64,000 bases of DNA from Planktotalea arctica (lineage in GTDB: Bacteria; Pseudomonadota; Alphaproteobacteria; Rhodobacterales; Rhodobacteraceae): the NCBI RefSeq assembly GCF_002105285.1, contig NZ_MUHR01000001.1:124001-188000 (forward strand). Direction: 5' to 3'. The notes under the pieces were generated by a model. The model saw only the letters and a list, made by a program, of their open reading frames with translations. It made no database searches and had not been told where the DNA came from. The translations under genes and the position numbers were made by a program. How positions within the stretch are numbered: the stretch's first letter is position 1; each line of letters opens with the position of its first letter. Shown in pieces: positions 56,306 to 64,000 of this stretch.

Positions 56306-57019
56306 TTATAGTACGACGGATAGGTCTTGTAGCCAGATCGGCATGATGTCGAGGAGCCAGCTTTCAATGACGTAGTGCCATTTGAAGAACAGCATGAGGC
56401 CCACTGCGATAAAGATTGCCCCGAGCAGCGGGCGCGCAGAGACGGCAAGGCGGCGCATCGCCGCTTGGCGCTTTTGCAAGGCGGATCGCGCACCATAGCC
56501 AAGGGCGAGGATGATCGAGGAAACGCCAAGTGCGAAGAAGATCATGATGAACGTTGCGCGCAGCAGGCTCTCGCCTTGGCTGGCCAGCGAAATCGCACCG
56601 CCAAGTGTGGGGCCGACGCAGGGGGACCAGACCGCGCCAAGCAGCATGCCGCCGACGAATTGCCCGCTGACGGAACCGGTGTCGATTTCGTCGATACCGC
56701 TGTCGGCGCGCGCAGCGACCCCCGCGGTCGCGGTGGAAAATACGGCAGAGGCACGTGGCACCAATAGAACGATACCGAACAGCACCATGAGGATTGCGCC
56801 TGCCTGTGCGATGCTGTCTGCGTTCAGCCCGATTGCGCGGCCAAAGGCGGTGACGGCGACGCCGAGCACGACAAAAGACAGGCTCATTCCCGCGGCGAGG
56901 GCGAGGGGACCCCAGCGGCTTGCTTGCAAAGCTGTCGCCAGAACGATGGGCAGCACCGGCAGAACGCAGGGGTTGATCAGGGTCAAAAGCCCCGCGCCAT
57001 ATGCAAAGACGAGTTCCAT
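56306..57019 (-). CDS. CcdA-like cytochrome c biogenesis protein
   Basis: 237 residues, six hydrophobic segments. The two membrane cysteines occur in NPCVLPVLP (helix 1) and SPCVGPT (helix 4), as in CcdA/DsbD-beta. It carries reducing power from cytoplasmic thioredoxin across the membrane to the exported thioredoxin-fold protein next to it. The gene pair is a minimal DsbD-like pathway. Confidence 0.92.
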   Translation of the reverse strand: MELVFAYGAGLLTLINPCVLPVLPIVLATALQASRWGPLALAAGMSLSFVVLGVAVTAFGRAIGLNADSIAQAGAILMVLFGIVLLVPRASAVFSTATAGVAARADSGIDEIDTGSVSGQFVGGMLLGAVWSPCVGPTLGGAISLASQGESLLRATFIMIFFALGVSSIILALGYGARSALQKRQAAMRRLAVSARPLLGAIFIAVGLMLFFKWHYVIESWLLDIMPIWLQDLSVVL

Positions 57020-57077
57020 AGAAGCGAGTTAGAGCGCTTTGATCGCCCCTGTCACCCCAAGAAGCACTGCCGCGCGT

Positions 57078-57953
57078 TCAACTCCCCGTGGGTTTTTGTT
57101 TCGAAAGCTGCACAAGAAGGATGCCAATGGTGATGACGGTGACACCGATCACATCCATGATTCCGAGCGCTTCGCCTAGTAGCAGCGCCGCAATGGCCAC
57201 ACCGAAGAACGGATTGAGAAAATGAAAAGTCGAAGCGCGCACAGCGCCGATGCGCTCGACGAGGCTGAACCATACGAAAGTGGCAAGCAGGCCCGGCACC
57301 AACGTTGTATAGGCGAAGGCCAGTGTGAGTTTTAGCGATGGCGTATAGGTCAGCGTTTCGCTCGCTGCGGAGACGACGCCGAGGATGATTGCGCCGACGA
57401 ACATTTGCAGGCCGACGATCATCAACAGATTGCCCCCCGAGGACGCCCCGCGCATCGTTAGTGTTGCCACGGCAAGCGCAAGCGCACCTGCGACGCAAAG
57501 CGCCATGCCCAAAATGCTGGCCTCGCCGCCAAAGCGTGCACCCATGATGATCACCACGCCAACCACGCCAAGCACCAGGCCGATCACGCCTTGGGTTGGC
57601 AGGCGATCCTTGAGAAACAGCCAGCCCGCGCCAGCCACGATGAGCGGCATGCTCGAAGCGATGATAGAGGCAAGAGAGGCTTCTACAGTTTGCATCGCGA
57701 CGAAGTTCAAGCCCAGATAAAGCGCGTTCTGGCACAGGCCGAACACGAAGACTGCGCGCCACTGCGCCCGCGTCAGGTTCCAATGCTGCCCAAGCGCGCG
57801 TGCGATGGCGACGCCGATAAGCCCGGACAGGAAAAACCGCAAGCTAAGCGATGCCAATGGCGGCGCGTCCTGCACGATGATACGAGCAGAGGTGAAGGCA
57901 CTCGACCACATTAGGGCAAAAGCCAGTCCCATCAGCATTGCGCGAATATCCAT
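57078..57953 (-). CDS. DMT family (EamA) transporter, second copy in the window
   Basis: 291 residues from the ATG at 57953; GGAGACGAG lies upstream. Ten hydrophobic segments in two EamA halves (GLAFALMWSSAFTSAR first, VIGVTVITIGILLVQL last). Substrate unknown. It is not a close duplicate of the 22852 gene by visible sequence. Confidence 0.92.
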   Translation of the reverse strand: MDIRAMLMGLAFALMWSSAFTSARIIVQDAPPLASLSLRFFLSGLIGVAIARALGQHWNLTRAQWRAVFVFGLCQNALYLGLNFVAMQTVEASLASIIASSMPLIVAGAGWLFLKDRLPTQGVIGLVLGVVGVVIIMGARFGGEASILGMALCVAGALALAVATLTMRGASSGGNLLMIVGLQMFVGAIILGVVSAASETLTYTPSLKLTLAFAYTTLVPGLLATFVWFSLVERIGAVRASTFHFLNPFFGVAIAALLLGEALGIMDVIGVTVITIGILLVQLSKQKPTGS

Positions 57954-57970
57954 CGTCTCGTCTCCAAAGT

Positions 57971-58008
57971 GAAAAGGGCCGCTCAATCAGAGCGACCCTT
58001 TCCGAAAA
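57971..58008 (-). terminator. Hairpin after the HU gene
   Basis: AAAGGGCCGCTC (57973-57984) pairs with GAGCGACCCTTT (57990-58001) with one G-T wobble and a 5-nt loop. On the minus strand only CCCTTTTC gives U residues, so termination may be partial. Confidence 0.55.
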
Positions 58009-58025
58009 TCATTGCAAGAGCAAGA

Positions 58026-58313
58026 TTAGCCGTTCACGCTGTCCTTCAACGCTTTGGCAATTGTCATTTTAACGACCTTGTCCGCTTCTTTCTTGATCTG
58101 CTCGCCCGTTGCTGGGTTGCGGACCATACGCTCAGGACGCTCACGGCAGTAGATTTTGCCGACGCCTGGGAGTGTGACCGCGCCGCCGCCGGAAACTTCG
58201 CGGGTGATCAGCGCACATACTGCGTCAAGCGCTGCGCCGGCAGCTTTCTTGTCTGCGCCCATCTCATCAGCGAGTGCAGCGACCAGTTGAGTTTTTGTCA
58301 TCGGTTTTGCCAT
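58026..58313 (-). CDS. HU family DNA-binding protein
   Basis: 95 residues starting MAKPMTKTQLVAALADE, at the ATG with GGGAG at 9-nt spacing; an ATG 6 bp upstream is too close. The fold includes GVGKIYCRERPERMVRNPATGE, the arm region of HU/IHF proteins, with the Arg/Pro turn RNPATGE. A nucleoid-associated protein. Monocistronic between a terminator and amn. Confidence 0.94.
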   Translation of the reverse strand: MAKPMTKTQLVAALADEMGADKKAAGAALDAVCALITREVSGGGAVTLPGVGKIYCRERPERMVRNPATGEQIKKEADKVVKMTIAKALKDSVNG

Positions 58314-58445
58314 GTTCATGGTCTCCCTTTACTGCCCGCATATTGGGCCTCTAAGGCGGTATGTAACGGTATCTTGATCCTGAGCACAACGGATAGTGGC
58401 GCAAAAAATTGGAAAAATCAGGTGTTTTGGCGAGTTTCCGCAGGG

Positions 58446-59918
58446 TCAAAGGAACGCAGTCTCGTGAAAAGAGCGTAATTTGCGACTATGGATGCGTTCC
58501 AGCGGCATTTCACTCAGTGTTTCCATCGCCTTTATCCCGATCATCAAATGGCGTGCAACCTGCGTTGTATAGAAGTCCGAGGCCATGCCTGGAAGTTTCA
58601 ATTCGCCATGTAGCGGCTTGTCCGAAACACACAGGAGCGTGCCGTAAGGAACGCGAAAGCGAAACCCGTTCGCCGCGATCGTTGCGCTTTCCATATCAAG
58701 CGCGACAGCGCGCGATTGCGACAGTCGCTGAACGGGCCCCTCTTGTTCGCGCAATTCCCAGTTGCGATTATCGACGGACGCCACAGTGCCCGTACGCATG
58801 ATCTGTTTCAGGTCATACCCTTTGAGTTCAGTGACCTCTGCCACCGCGGCTTCCAGTGCAATCTGGATCTCGGCCAGAGCTGGCACAGGTATCCAGACCG
58901 GCAGGTCATCGTCGAGCACGCGGTCTTCACGCAGATACGCGTGGGCGAGCACAAAATCCCCAAGGCTTTGCGAATTGCGAAGGCCAGCGCAATGTCCGAC
59001 CATGATCCACGCATGGGGACGCAACACAGCAATGTGATCTGTTGCTGTTTTCGCATTTGAGGGACCGACACCGATATTTACCAAAGTAATGCCTCCGCCA
59101 TCTGGTTTTTTAAGATGATAGGTCGGCATTTGAGGTGTCTTGATCGTCGGTTCTATATGCCCGTCTGCATCAGTGATTTCAATGTTACCTGTGCTGACAA
59201 AGCTGGTGTAGCCGCTTTTCGGGTCTGCAAGCTGCGTGCGCGCGTAGGCCTCGAATTCGGAGACGTAAAACTGATAGTTGGTGAACAACACGTGGTTCTG
59301 GAAATGGATCGGATCAGTCGCCGTATAGTGCGACAGACGTGCCAGCGAATAGTCGACGCGCTGGGCGGTGAAGGGTGCAAGGGGTTCGCGGCCTTCCTTG
59401 CCGACTTTATAGGTGCCGTTCACGATATCGTCGTTTGTCGTGCTCAGGTCTGGCACATCAAAGACATCGCGCAATGTAAATTCGGCGGCGCCATCTTGGG
59501 GGACTGAAATGCTGGCATCATTGGCAACAGCAAAATGCACTGGGATGGGCGTTTCAGAAATACCGATACCCACGGCAACATCGTGGTTTTCAATCAGCAG
59601 CCCGATTTGTTGTTCAAGATAATTCCTAAATAGGTCGGGCCGGGTGATTGTTGTCGCGTGCGATCCGGGCGAGGAGACGTGTCCAAAGCTCAAACGGCTA
59701 TCTACTTTGGCAAAGCTGGTCGTCGTGATCCTGATCTGCGGGTAAAATGCACGGTAGCGATGACCAGGGTGTCCATTTTGCATCGTTTCCATGAATTTCT
59801 TGCACAAGAAATCGGTTGATTGCTCATAAATCTTGATAAGCTGGGCAACCGCTTTTTTGGGGTCGCGAAACGCCTCGGGATGGGGGGCGTGTGGTGTGAG
59901 GATGGATTGGTGATTCAT
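58446..59918 (-). CDS. amn: AMP nucleosidase
   Basis: 490 residues from the ATG at 59918, with GAGG 5 nt upstream inside the end of ade. The N-terminal AMP-nucleosidase domain (about 1-180) precedes a purine-nucleoside-phosphorylase fold with NIGVGPSNAKT, VGHCAGLRN, and MESATIAANGFRFRVPYGTLLCVSD. It splits AMP into adenine and ribose 5-phosphate. Co-transcribed with ade, which would deaminate the product. Confidence 0.95.
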   Translation of the reverse strand: MNHQSILTPHAPHPEAFRDPKKAVAQLIKIYEQSTDFLCKKFMETMQNGHPGHRYRAFYPQIRITTTSFAKVDSRLSFGHVSSPGSHATTITRPDLFRNYLEQQIGLLIENHDVAVGIGISETPIPVHFAVANDASISVPQDGAAEFTLRDVFDVPDLSTTNDDIVNGTYKVGKEGREPLAPFTAQRVDYSLARLSHYTATDPIHFQNHVLFTNYQFYVSEFEAYARTQLADPKSGYTSFVSTGNIEITDADGHIEPTIKTPQMPTYHLKKPDGGGITLVNIGVGPSNAKTATDHIAVLRPHAWIMVGHCAGLRNSQSLGDFVLAHAYLREDRVLDDDLPVWIPVPALAEIQIALEAAVAEVTELKGYDLKQIMRTGTVASVDNRNWELREQEGPVQRLSQSRAVALDMESATIAANGFRFRVPYGTLLCVSDKPLHGELKLPGMASDFYTTQVARHLMIGIKAMETLSEMPLERIHSRKLRSFHETAFL

Positions 59919-59925
59919 GTTAACC

Positions 59926-61737
59926 TCAAGCGCCGCCGCTTTCAAAGAGCGGGGTCAGTTCAAATTTAGTGACATCCACAAGGCCCAGATCGGAAATCCT
60001 GATTTCGGGGATCACGACAAGGGCAAGCAGTGAATGCTGCATGTAGGCGTTGTTCAATGTGCAGCCGCAGTCCTGCATGGCCTGCACCATAGCGTCCGCT
60101 TTACGCGCGACTTCTTTTGCAGGTCGATCGGACATAAGCCCTGCGATGGGCAGTTCAACCAGCGCAAGTTCGCGGCCGTCTTTCCAAACGGTTATGCCGC
60201 CGCCGACGTCGGCAAGGCGGTTCGCCGCCGCCGCCATCATGGCGCGGTCCGTGCCGACGACGATCATGTGGTGGCTGTCGTGCGCAACAGTTGACGCCAT
60301 GGCCATCGGCCCTTCATATCCGAAACCGGAGACGAAGCCGTTGACGACACCGCCTGTGGCGCGATGCCGCTCGACAAGGGCGATCTGGCAGATATCGCCT
60401 TGGCCAGCGGTTTCGACCAAGCCGTTCTGCACAGGCAGGTCTGCCTTGAGCGCTTTTGTCGGCGCTTGGTTTTCCACTACGCCGATCACATTGGCGCGCA
60501 CTGTGTTGGCCCCTTCGGGCGCTTTGATTTCAAACGCTGCTGCGTTTTTCAAAGCCCCCATGTTGACCGTGCCGCGCGCGTGGCGGGGCCAGTCGTAGTG
60601 GGGGCAGTCTACCTCGCAAATGCCCATGCGCGCAACGGTTTGGCCGCGTGCGATTACGTGCTCGACGGGGAGTGTTTTCAGATCAGATGTCAGGAACACA
60701 TCGGCGCGCCGACCGGGCGCGATAGAGCCAAGCTCGCGCTCCAGCCCGAAATGCGTGGCGGTGTTGATCGTCGCCATTTGCAGCGCGATCACAGGGTCGC
60801 AGCCACATGCGATCGCATGGCGCACAACGCGGTTCATGTGGCCCTCATTCACGATGGTGCCGGAATGACTGTCGTCCGTGCAAAGGATGAAGCTGCGCGG
60901 ATCGAGGCCTTTTTCGGTGACGGCTGTGATCTGGCTTTCCACGTCATACCACGCAGAGCCAAGCCGCATCATGTGGCGCATCCCTTGGCGCACGCGCGCG
61001 ATTGCATCGGCCTCGCAGGTGCCCTCGTGATCATCCGCAGGGCCGCCAGCGGCATAGGCGTGAAACGCATGTCCCAAATCGGGGGAGGCATAGTGCCCAC
61101 CAACAGTCTTTCCCGCATTCTGCGTTGCCGCGATTTCAGCGAGCATTTGAGGATCCCCATTCACGACACCCGGGAAATTCATCATTTCACCTAGGCCAAT
61201 GATACCGGGCCATTGCATCGCTTCTGTGACATCCTCTGCTGAAATCTCAAAACCCGTCGTCTCGAGGCCCGGAGCAGAGGGTGCGCAGGACGGCATTTGT
61301 GTGAAAATGTTAATCGGCTGCATTAAGGCTTCGTCGTGCATCATGCGCACGCCTTCAAGCCCAAGCACATTGGCGATCTCATGTGGGTCGGTGAACATGG
61401 ATGTTGTGCCGTGGGGGATAACAGCGCGCGCAAATTCGGCGGGGGTAAGCATGCCGCTCTCTATGTGCATATGTCCGTCGCACAGGCCGGGGATCATGAA
61501 GCGTCCATTGGCCTCAATCACCTCGGTGTCAGTACCGATGCAATGGGAGGCGTCTGGCCCGCAATAGGCAAAACGGCCATCCGCAATCGCAAGGTCGTGG
61601 TTTTCTAGAAGCTCGCGGGTGTGCACATTGACCCATGTGCCGCCCTTGATCACAAGGTCCGCCGCTGCGCGCCCCGCTGCAACGGCGACCAGTCTCGGCG
61701 CACTTTGCGCCCATGTTTTGAAATGTGTTTGGCTCAT
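59926..61737 (-). CDS. ade: Adenine deaminase
   Basis: 603 residues. The metal site is HMHIESGMLTP, preceded by PGLCDG, with later PHGTTSMFTDPHEIANVLG and CTDDSHSGT; all are family blocks of the amidohydrolase-type Ade. A GTG 15 bp upstream is possible, but no ribosome site distinguishes them. It converts adenine to hypoxanthine and ammonia, feeding the purine salvage pathway. Seven bases separate its stop from the amn start. Confidence 0.94.
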   Translation of the reverse strand: MSQTHFKTWAQSAPRLVAVAAGRAAADLVIKGGTWVNVHTRELLENHDLAIADGRFAYCGPDASHCIGTDTEVIEANGRFMIPGLCDGHMHIESGMLTPAEFARAVIPHGTTSMFTDPHEIANVLGLEGVRMMHDEALMQPINIFTQMPSCAPSAPGLETTGFEISAEDVTEAMQWPGIIGLGEMMNFPGVVNGDPQMLAEIAATQNAGKTVGGHYASPDLGHAFHAYAAGGPADDHEGTCEADAIARVRQGMRHMMRLGSAWYDVESQITAVTEKGLDPRSFILCTDDSHSGTIVNEGHMNRVVRHAIACGCDPVIALQMATINTATHFGLERELGSIAPGRRADVFLTSDLKTLPVEHVIARGQTVARMGICEVDCPHYDWPRHARGTVNMGALKNAAAFEIKAPEGANTVRANVIGVVENQAPTKALKADLPVQNGLVETAGQGDICQIALVERHRATGGVVNGFVSGFGYEGPMAMASTVAHDSHHMIVVGTDRAMMAAAANRLADVGGGITVWKDGRELALVELPIAGLMSDRPAKEVARKADAMVQAMQDCGCTLNNAYMQHSLLALVVIPEIRISDLGLVDVTKFELTPLFESGGA

Positions 61738-61801
61738 GTGCAAAGTTGACACGAGCCAATGCGATGTTCAAGCATCTGATTTAGCGCAAGCAGGAAGGCA
61801 C

Positions 61802-62248
61802 ATGATGAACTATGAGACGGTAAGCGCAGATGACTTTGGCGCGTCCCTGTGCGGTCTTGGGCTTAACATCCTAGTGCGTGATGTACTGGTTCAAGCGGAA
61901 TTCTTGCACGCAGTCTTTGGTATGAAGGTGCACCGTGCCAATGCGGATTTCGCGATCATGACTTATGGCGATCAGCTGTTCCAGATCCACAGCGATGGCA
62001 CATATCATTCCCACCCGCTACCAAGCCTATTGCCCGATGCAGGCGCGCGCGGCGCCGGCGCTGAATTTCGCCTCTACGCCAGCGATCCCGATGTCGCCGT
62101 CGCCAAGGCCGAATCGATGGGGGGACATATCTTGCAAGCACCGAGCAACAAGCCACACGGGCTTCGCGAGGCCTATATACTGTGCGAAAATGGCTATGCG
62201 TGGGTGCCCTCGCGTGTCCTGACGCCTGAAGAGAGGGAAGTAAAATGA
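61802..62248 (+). CDS. VOC (glyoxalase/bleomycin-resistance) superfamily protein
   Basis: 148 residues from the ATG at 61802 (61805 is also in frame); AGGAAGG precedes it. Betaalpha repeats of the VOC fold are visible: LGLNILVRDVLVQAEFLHAVFGMKVHRA and FRLYASDPDVAVAKAESMGGHIL. The metal ligands of true glyoxalase I are not clearly present. Overlaps the class II aldolase start by 4 bp and is divergent from ade. Confidence 0.88.
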   Translation: MMNYETVSADDFGASLCGLGLNILVRDVLVQAEFLHAVFGMKVHRANADFAIMTYGDQLFQIHSDGTYHSHPLPSLLPDAGARGAGAEFRLYASDPDVAVAKAESMGGHILQAPSNKPHGLREAYILCENGYAWVPSRVLTPEEREVK

Positions 62249-62994
62249 GCACCACACGCCCCAATATGGATTACTGGCAGGAGCGGGTCGATCTTGCCGC
62301 CGCATTCCGCTGGACCGCGCGCCTGAATATGCACGAAGCGGTGGCGAACCATTTCTCCTTTGCCATCAACGGTGATGGCACGCAGTTCTTGATGAACCCC
62401 AACCAGATGCACTTCAGCCGGATCAAAGCATCTGATCTGATCGTGGTCGATGCGAATGATCCAGAGACCTTGAAGGGTCCCGATGCGCCTGACGCGACCG
62501 CTTGGGGATTGCATGGTGGCATGCACCGTCATTGCCCACATGCGCGTTGTGCGATGCACGTGCATTCGCCCTTTGCGACGGTGTTGGCGTCTTTGGCGGA
62601 TAGCCGCTTGCCGCCGATCGATCAGAACTCTGCAACGTTTTATGATCGTGTGGTCATAGATGAGAATTACGGTGGTCTCGCCTTCGAGGAAGAGGGGACG
62701 CGCTGCGCGCAGCTTTTTGATGATCCGAAGAAAAAGGTCATGGTGATGGGCAATCACGGCATTATGATAATCGGCACGACCGTCGCCGAAACCTTCAATC
62801 GCCTGTTCTATTTCGAGCGCTCTTGCGAGACCTATATTCGCGCTTTGCAAACGGGCCGGCCCTTGCGCGTTCTGCCCCACGCAATCGCGGAAAAGACCGC
62901 GCAGGAACTTGAGACATATCCAGAGCAGGACGCACGGCACTTGGCCGAGCTTAAGGCGATCCTTGACAGCGAGGGAAGCGATTACGCGCGTTAA
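62245..62994 (+). CDS. Class II aldolase/adducin family protein
   Basis: 249 residues. The zinc site HCPHARCAMHVHSPFAT (HxH), NHFSFAING and NHGIMIIG fit the class II aldolase/adducin fold. Enzymes of the family are fuculose- or ribulose-phosphate aldolases, epimerases or decarboxylases; the true substrate is unknown. ATGA overlap with the VOC gene suggests a shared job on a small carbonyl or sugar compound. Confidence 0.92.
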   Translation: MSTTRPNMDYWQERVDLAAAFRWTARLNMHEAVANHFSFAINGDGTQFLMNPNQMHFSRIKASDLIVVDANDPETLKGPDAPDATAWGLHGGMHRHCPHARCAMHVHSPFATVLASLADSRLPPIDQNSATFYDRVVIDENYGGLAFEEEGTRCAQLFDDPKKKVMVMGNHGIMIIGTTVAETFNRLFYFERSCETYIRALQTGRPLRVLPHAIAEKTAQELETYPEQDARHLAELKAILDSEGSDYAR

Positions 62995-63050
62995 CGGGTT
63001 CGGGTGAAATACATCTTGAAAGCAACGCCCCGCGCGCGCAGATAGGGCGG

Positions 63051-63917
63051 ATGACACATAAACATCTCCTTTCGCTTGGCCACGGATACTCCGCAAGCGC
63101 GCTTGCGCCGCATTTGCTTGCGCAGGGATTTTCCATCACGGGAACCACGCGTTCAAGCGATAAAATCGCGGCGCTCGAGGCGGCGGGCGTTACGGGCGTT
63201 CTCTGGCCGGGCGGCGATCTGGACGCAGACATCACGCGCGCGACGCATCTCCTTATCTCCCCTGCGCCCACTGGCGATGGCGATCCGGTTCTCGCCGCGT
63301 TTCGCGACCAGATCACGGCCCAAGCGCCCAATCTGGAGTGGGCCGGGTATTTATCGACCACAGGCGTTTACGGCGATGCGCAGGGCGGCTGGGTCGATGA
63401 GACAAGCCCGCTGAAACCCTCGACCAAGCGCGGCCAGATGCGCGTCGATGCGGAGGCTGAGTGGCAATCCATCGCGGGTCTGCCGCTTCATATTTTCCGT
63501 CTTGCCGGCATCTACGGTCCGGGGCGCGGTCCTTTTGCCAAAGTGCGCGCAGGCACGGCGCGGCGCATCCTCAAAGAGGGTCAGGTGTTCAGCCGCATCC
63601 ACGTGGAGGATATCGCAAGAGTGCTGGCCGCGTCCATCGCGCAGCCCCGCCCGGGCGCTGTCTATAACCTGTGCGATGATGATCCCGCCCCGCCACAGGA
63701 CGTGATCGCCCATGCGGCAAAACTGCTTGGTCTGCCGCTTCCTCCCGAGGCGGATTTCGAGAGCGCCGATATGACCCCCATGGCACGCAGCTTTTATGCA
63801 GAAAGCAAACGTGTACGCAATGACCGTATCAAGGACGAGCTGGGGGTGCGCTTGCGGTATCCTGATTACCGCAGCGGCCTTGCGGCCTTGCTCGCGCTAG
63901 AGAGCGCGCCGCGCTAA
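63051..63917 (+). CDS. NAD(P)-binding SDR/epimerase-like protein (YeeZ-like)
   Basis: 288 residues. The Rossmann start LSLGHGYSASALAPHLL, then YLSTTGVYGDAQGG and a family RLAGIYGPGRGP, match YeeZ/YbjT-like atypical SDR proteins related to NAD-dependent epimerases. The Tyr-x3-Lys catalytic pair of classical SDRs is not evident, so activity is uncertain. Divergent or convergent partners do not reveal a pathway. Confidence 0.9.
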   Translation: MTHKHLLSLGHGYSASALAPHLLAQGFSITGTTRSSDKIAALEAAGVTGVLWPGGDLDADITRATHLLISPAPTGDGDPVLAAFRDQITAQAPNLEWAGYLSTTGVYGDAQGGWVDETSPLKPSTKRGQMRVDAEAEWQSIAGLPLHIFRLAGIYGPGRGPFAKVRAGTARRILKEGQVFSRIHVEDIARVLAASIAQPRPGAVYNLCDDDPAPPQDVIAHAAKLLGLPLPPEADFESADMTPMARSFYAESKRVRNDRIKDELGVRLRYPDYRSGLAALLALESAPR

Positions 63918-64000
63918 ACTTGACAGTTCGGGGCGCGCCAAGGCATCCAGCGCCTGCATCACTGCTGCGCGGCAGGTGGTTCCGGCAAAATCCTTGCCGA
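63897..64000 (-). CDS. 3' end of a minus-strand gene entering from the right edge
   Basis: An open minus-strand frame ends in TAG at 63897-63899 and reads GKDFAGTTCRAAVMQALDAL followed by ARPELSSLARRAL. Its codon use resembles the neighbours. It overlaps the 3' end of the epimerase-like gene by about 20 bp. Too little is visible to name it. Confidence 0.45.
   Translation of the reverse strand, partial: GKDFAGTTCRAAVMQALDALARPELSSLARRAL

Noticed and set aside
61311-61328. TTAA-N9-TTAA within ade as a CtrA box
   Set aside because: Wrong spacing and inside the coding sequence.

Overview
The window is dense, GC-rich bacterial chromosome and most likely comes from an alphaproteobacterium of the Rhodobacteraceae (Roseobacter group). 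The evidence is the combination of a long core-2/I-branching-type glycosyltransferase beside a PKCACST-type sulfotransferase, an IalB-family protein, a ferritin-VIT iron exporter (MbfA) under a perfect Irr-type palindrome, TTAA-N7-TTAA CtrA boxes and a CcrM (GANTC) cluster. I cannot name the genus from sequence alone. No rRNA, tRNA, CRISPR array, transposase, integrase or prophage gene was seen. The window looks like ordinary core and near-core chromosome with about 60 genes.

Layout. 1-5647 (-): MoxR-DUF58-BatA/DUF4159-large membrane protein operon, every junction an ATGA overlap; the last gene runs off the left edge. 5716-9138: DUF1285 protein, then polA (-). 9224-12378 (-): two paralogous RTX proteins, each with an N-terminal hydrophobic anchor, then a small CHCC zinc-finger gene. 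12765-16306: an ABC-2-type ATPase without a permease, then a divergent glycosyltransferase/sulfotransferase pair. 16364-18987: adenosine kinase and endonuclease III (overlapping), then an AraC-MGMT alkyl-repair protein. 19072-21091: OmpA-like lipoprotein, an orphan membrane protein and an FMN reductase that apparently starts at ATT. 21088-22855: MnmC2-like oxidase and MnmD, divergent, the two halves of MnmC. 22852-26491: EamA transporter, RidA, GDPD, FemAB-like protein, PhhB, mostly with ATGA overlaps. 26556-30069: peroxiredoxin, ferredoxin-reductase-like flavoprotein, RsmD, amidohydrolase. 30143-37192 (-): LysR regulator, FadH, two hypothetical proteins, a lipoprotein and IlvD. 37299-40485: CPBP protease, AccD, FolC.

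40603-43788 is the most unusual part: a tandem duplication of a two-gene module, an exported rhodanese-like protein followed by a membrane-anchored LysM protein. In the first copy both active-loop cysteines of the rhodanese are replaced (Asp and Ser); the second copy keeps them. Copy 1 has a CtrA box at its promoter. Copy 2 has a sigma70-like promoter whose 18-bp spacer holds three abutting GANTC sites, with three more just upstream. I infer that both copies are wired to the CtrA/CcrM circuit.

43923-64000: PPOX flavoprotein, ZapE, MFS transporter, a five-gene minus-strand cluster (AEC transporter, FghA, YaiI, HAD, ornithine-cyclodeaminase-like), MbfA with a divergent TetR regulator, RlmN, IalB, asparaginase, a thioredoxin/CcdA pair, a second EamA transporter, an HU protein, an ade-amn purine-salvage pair, a VOC protein, a class II aldolase and a YeeZ-like epimerase. 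A minus-strand gene enters from the right edge.
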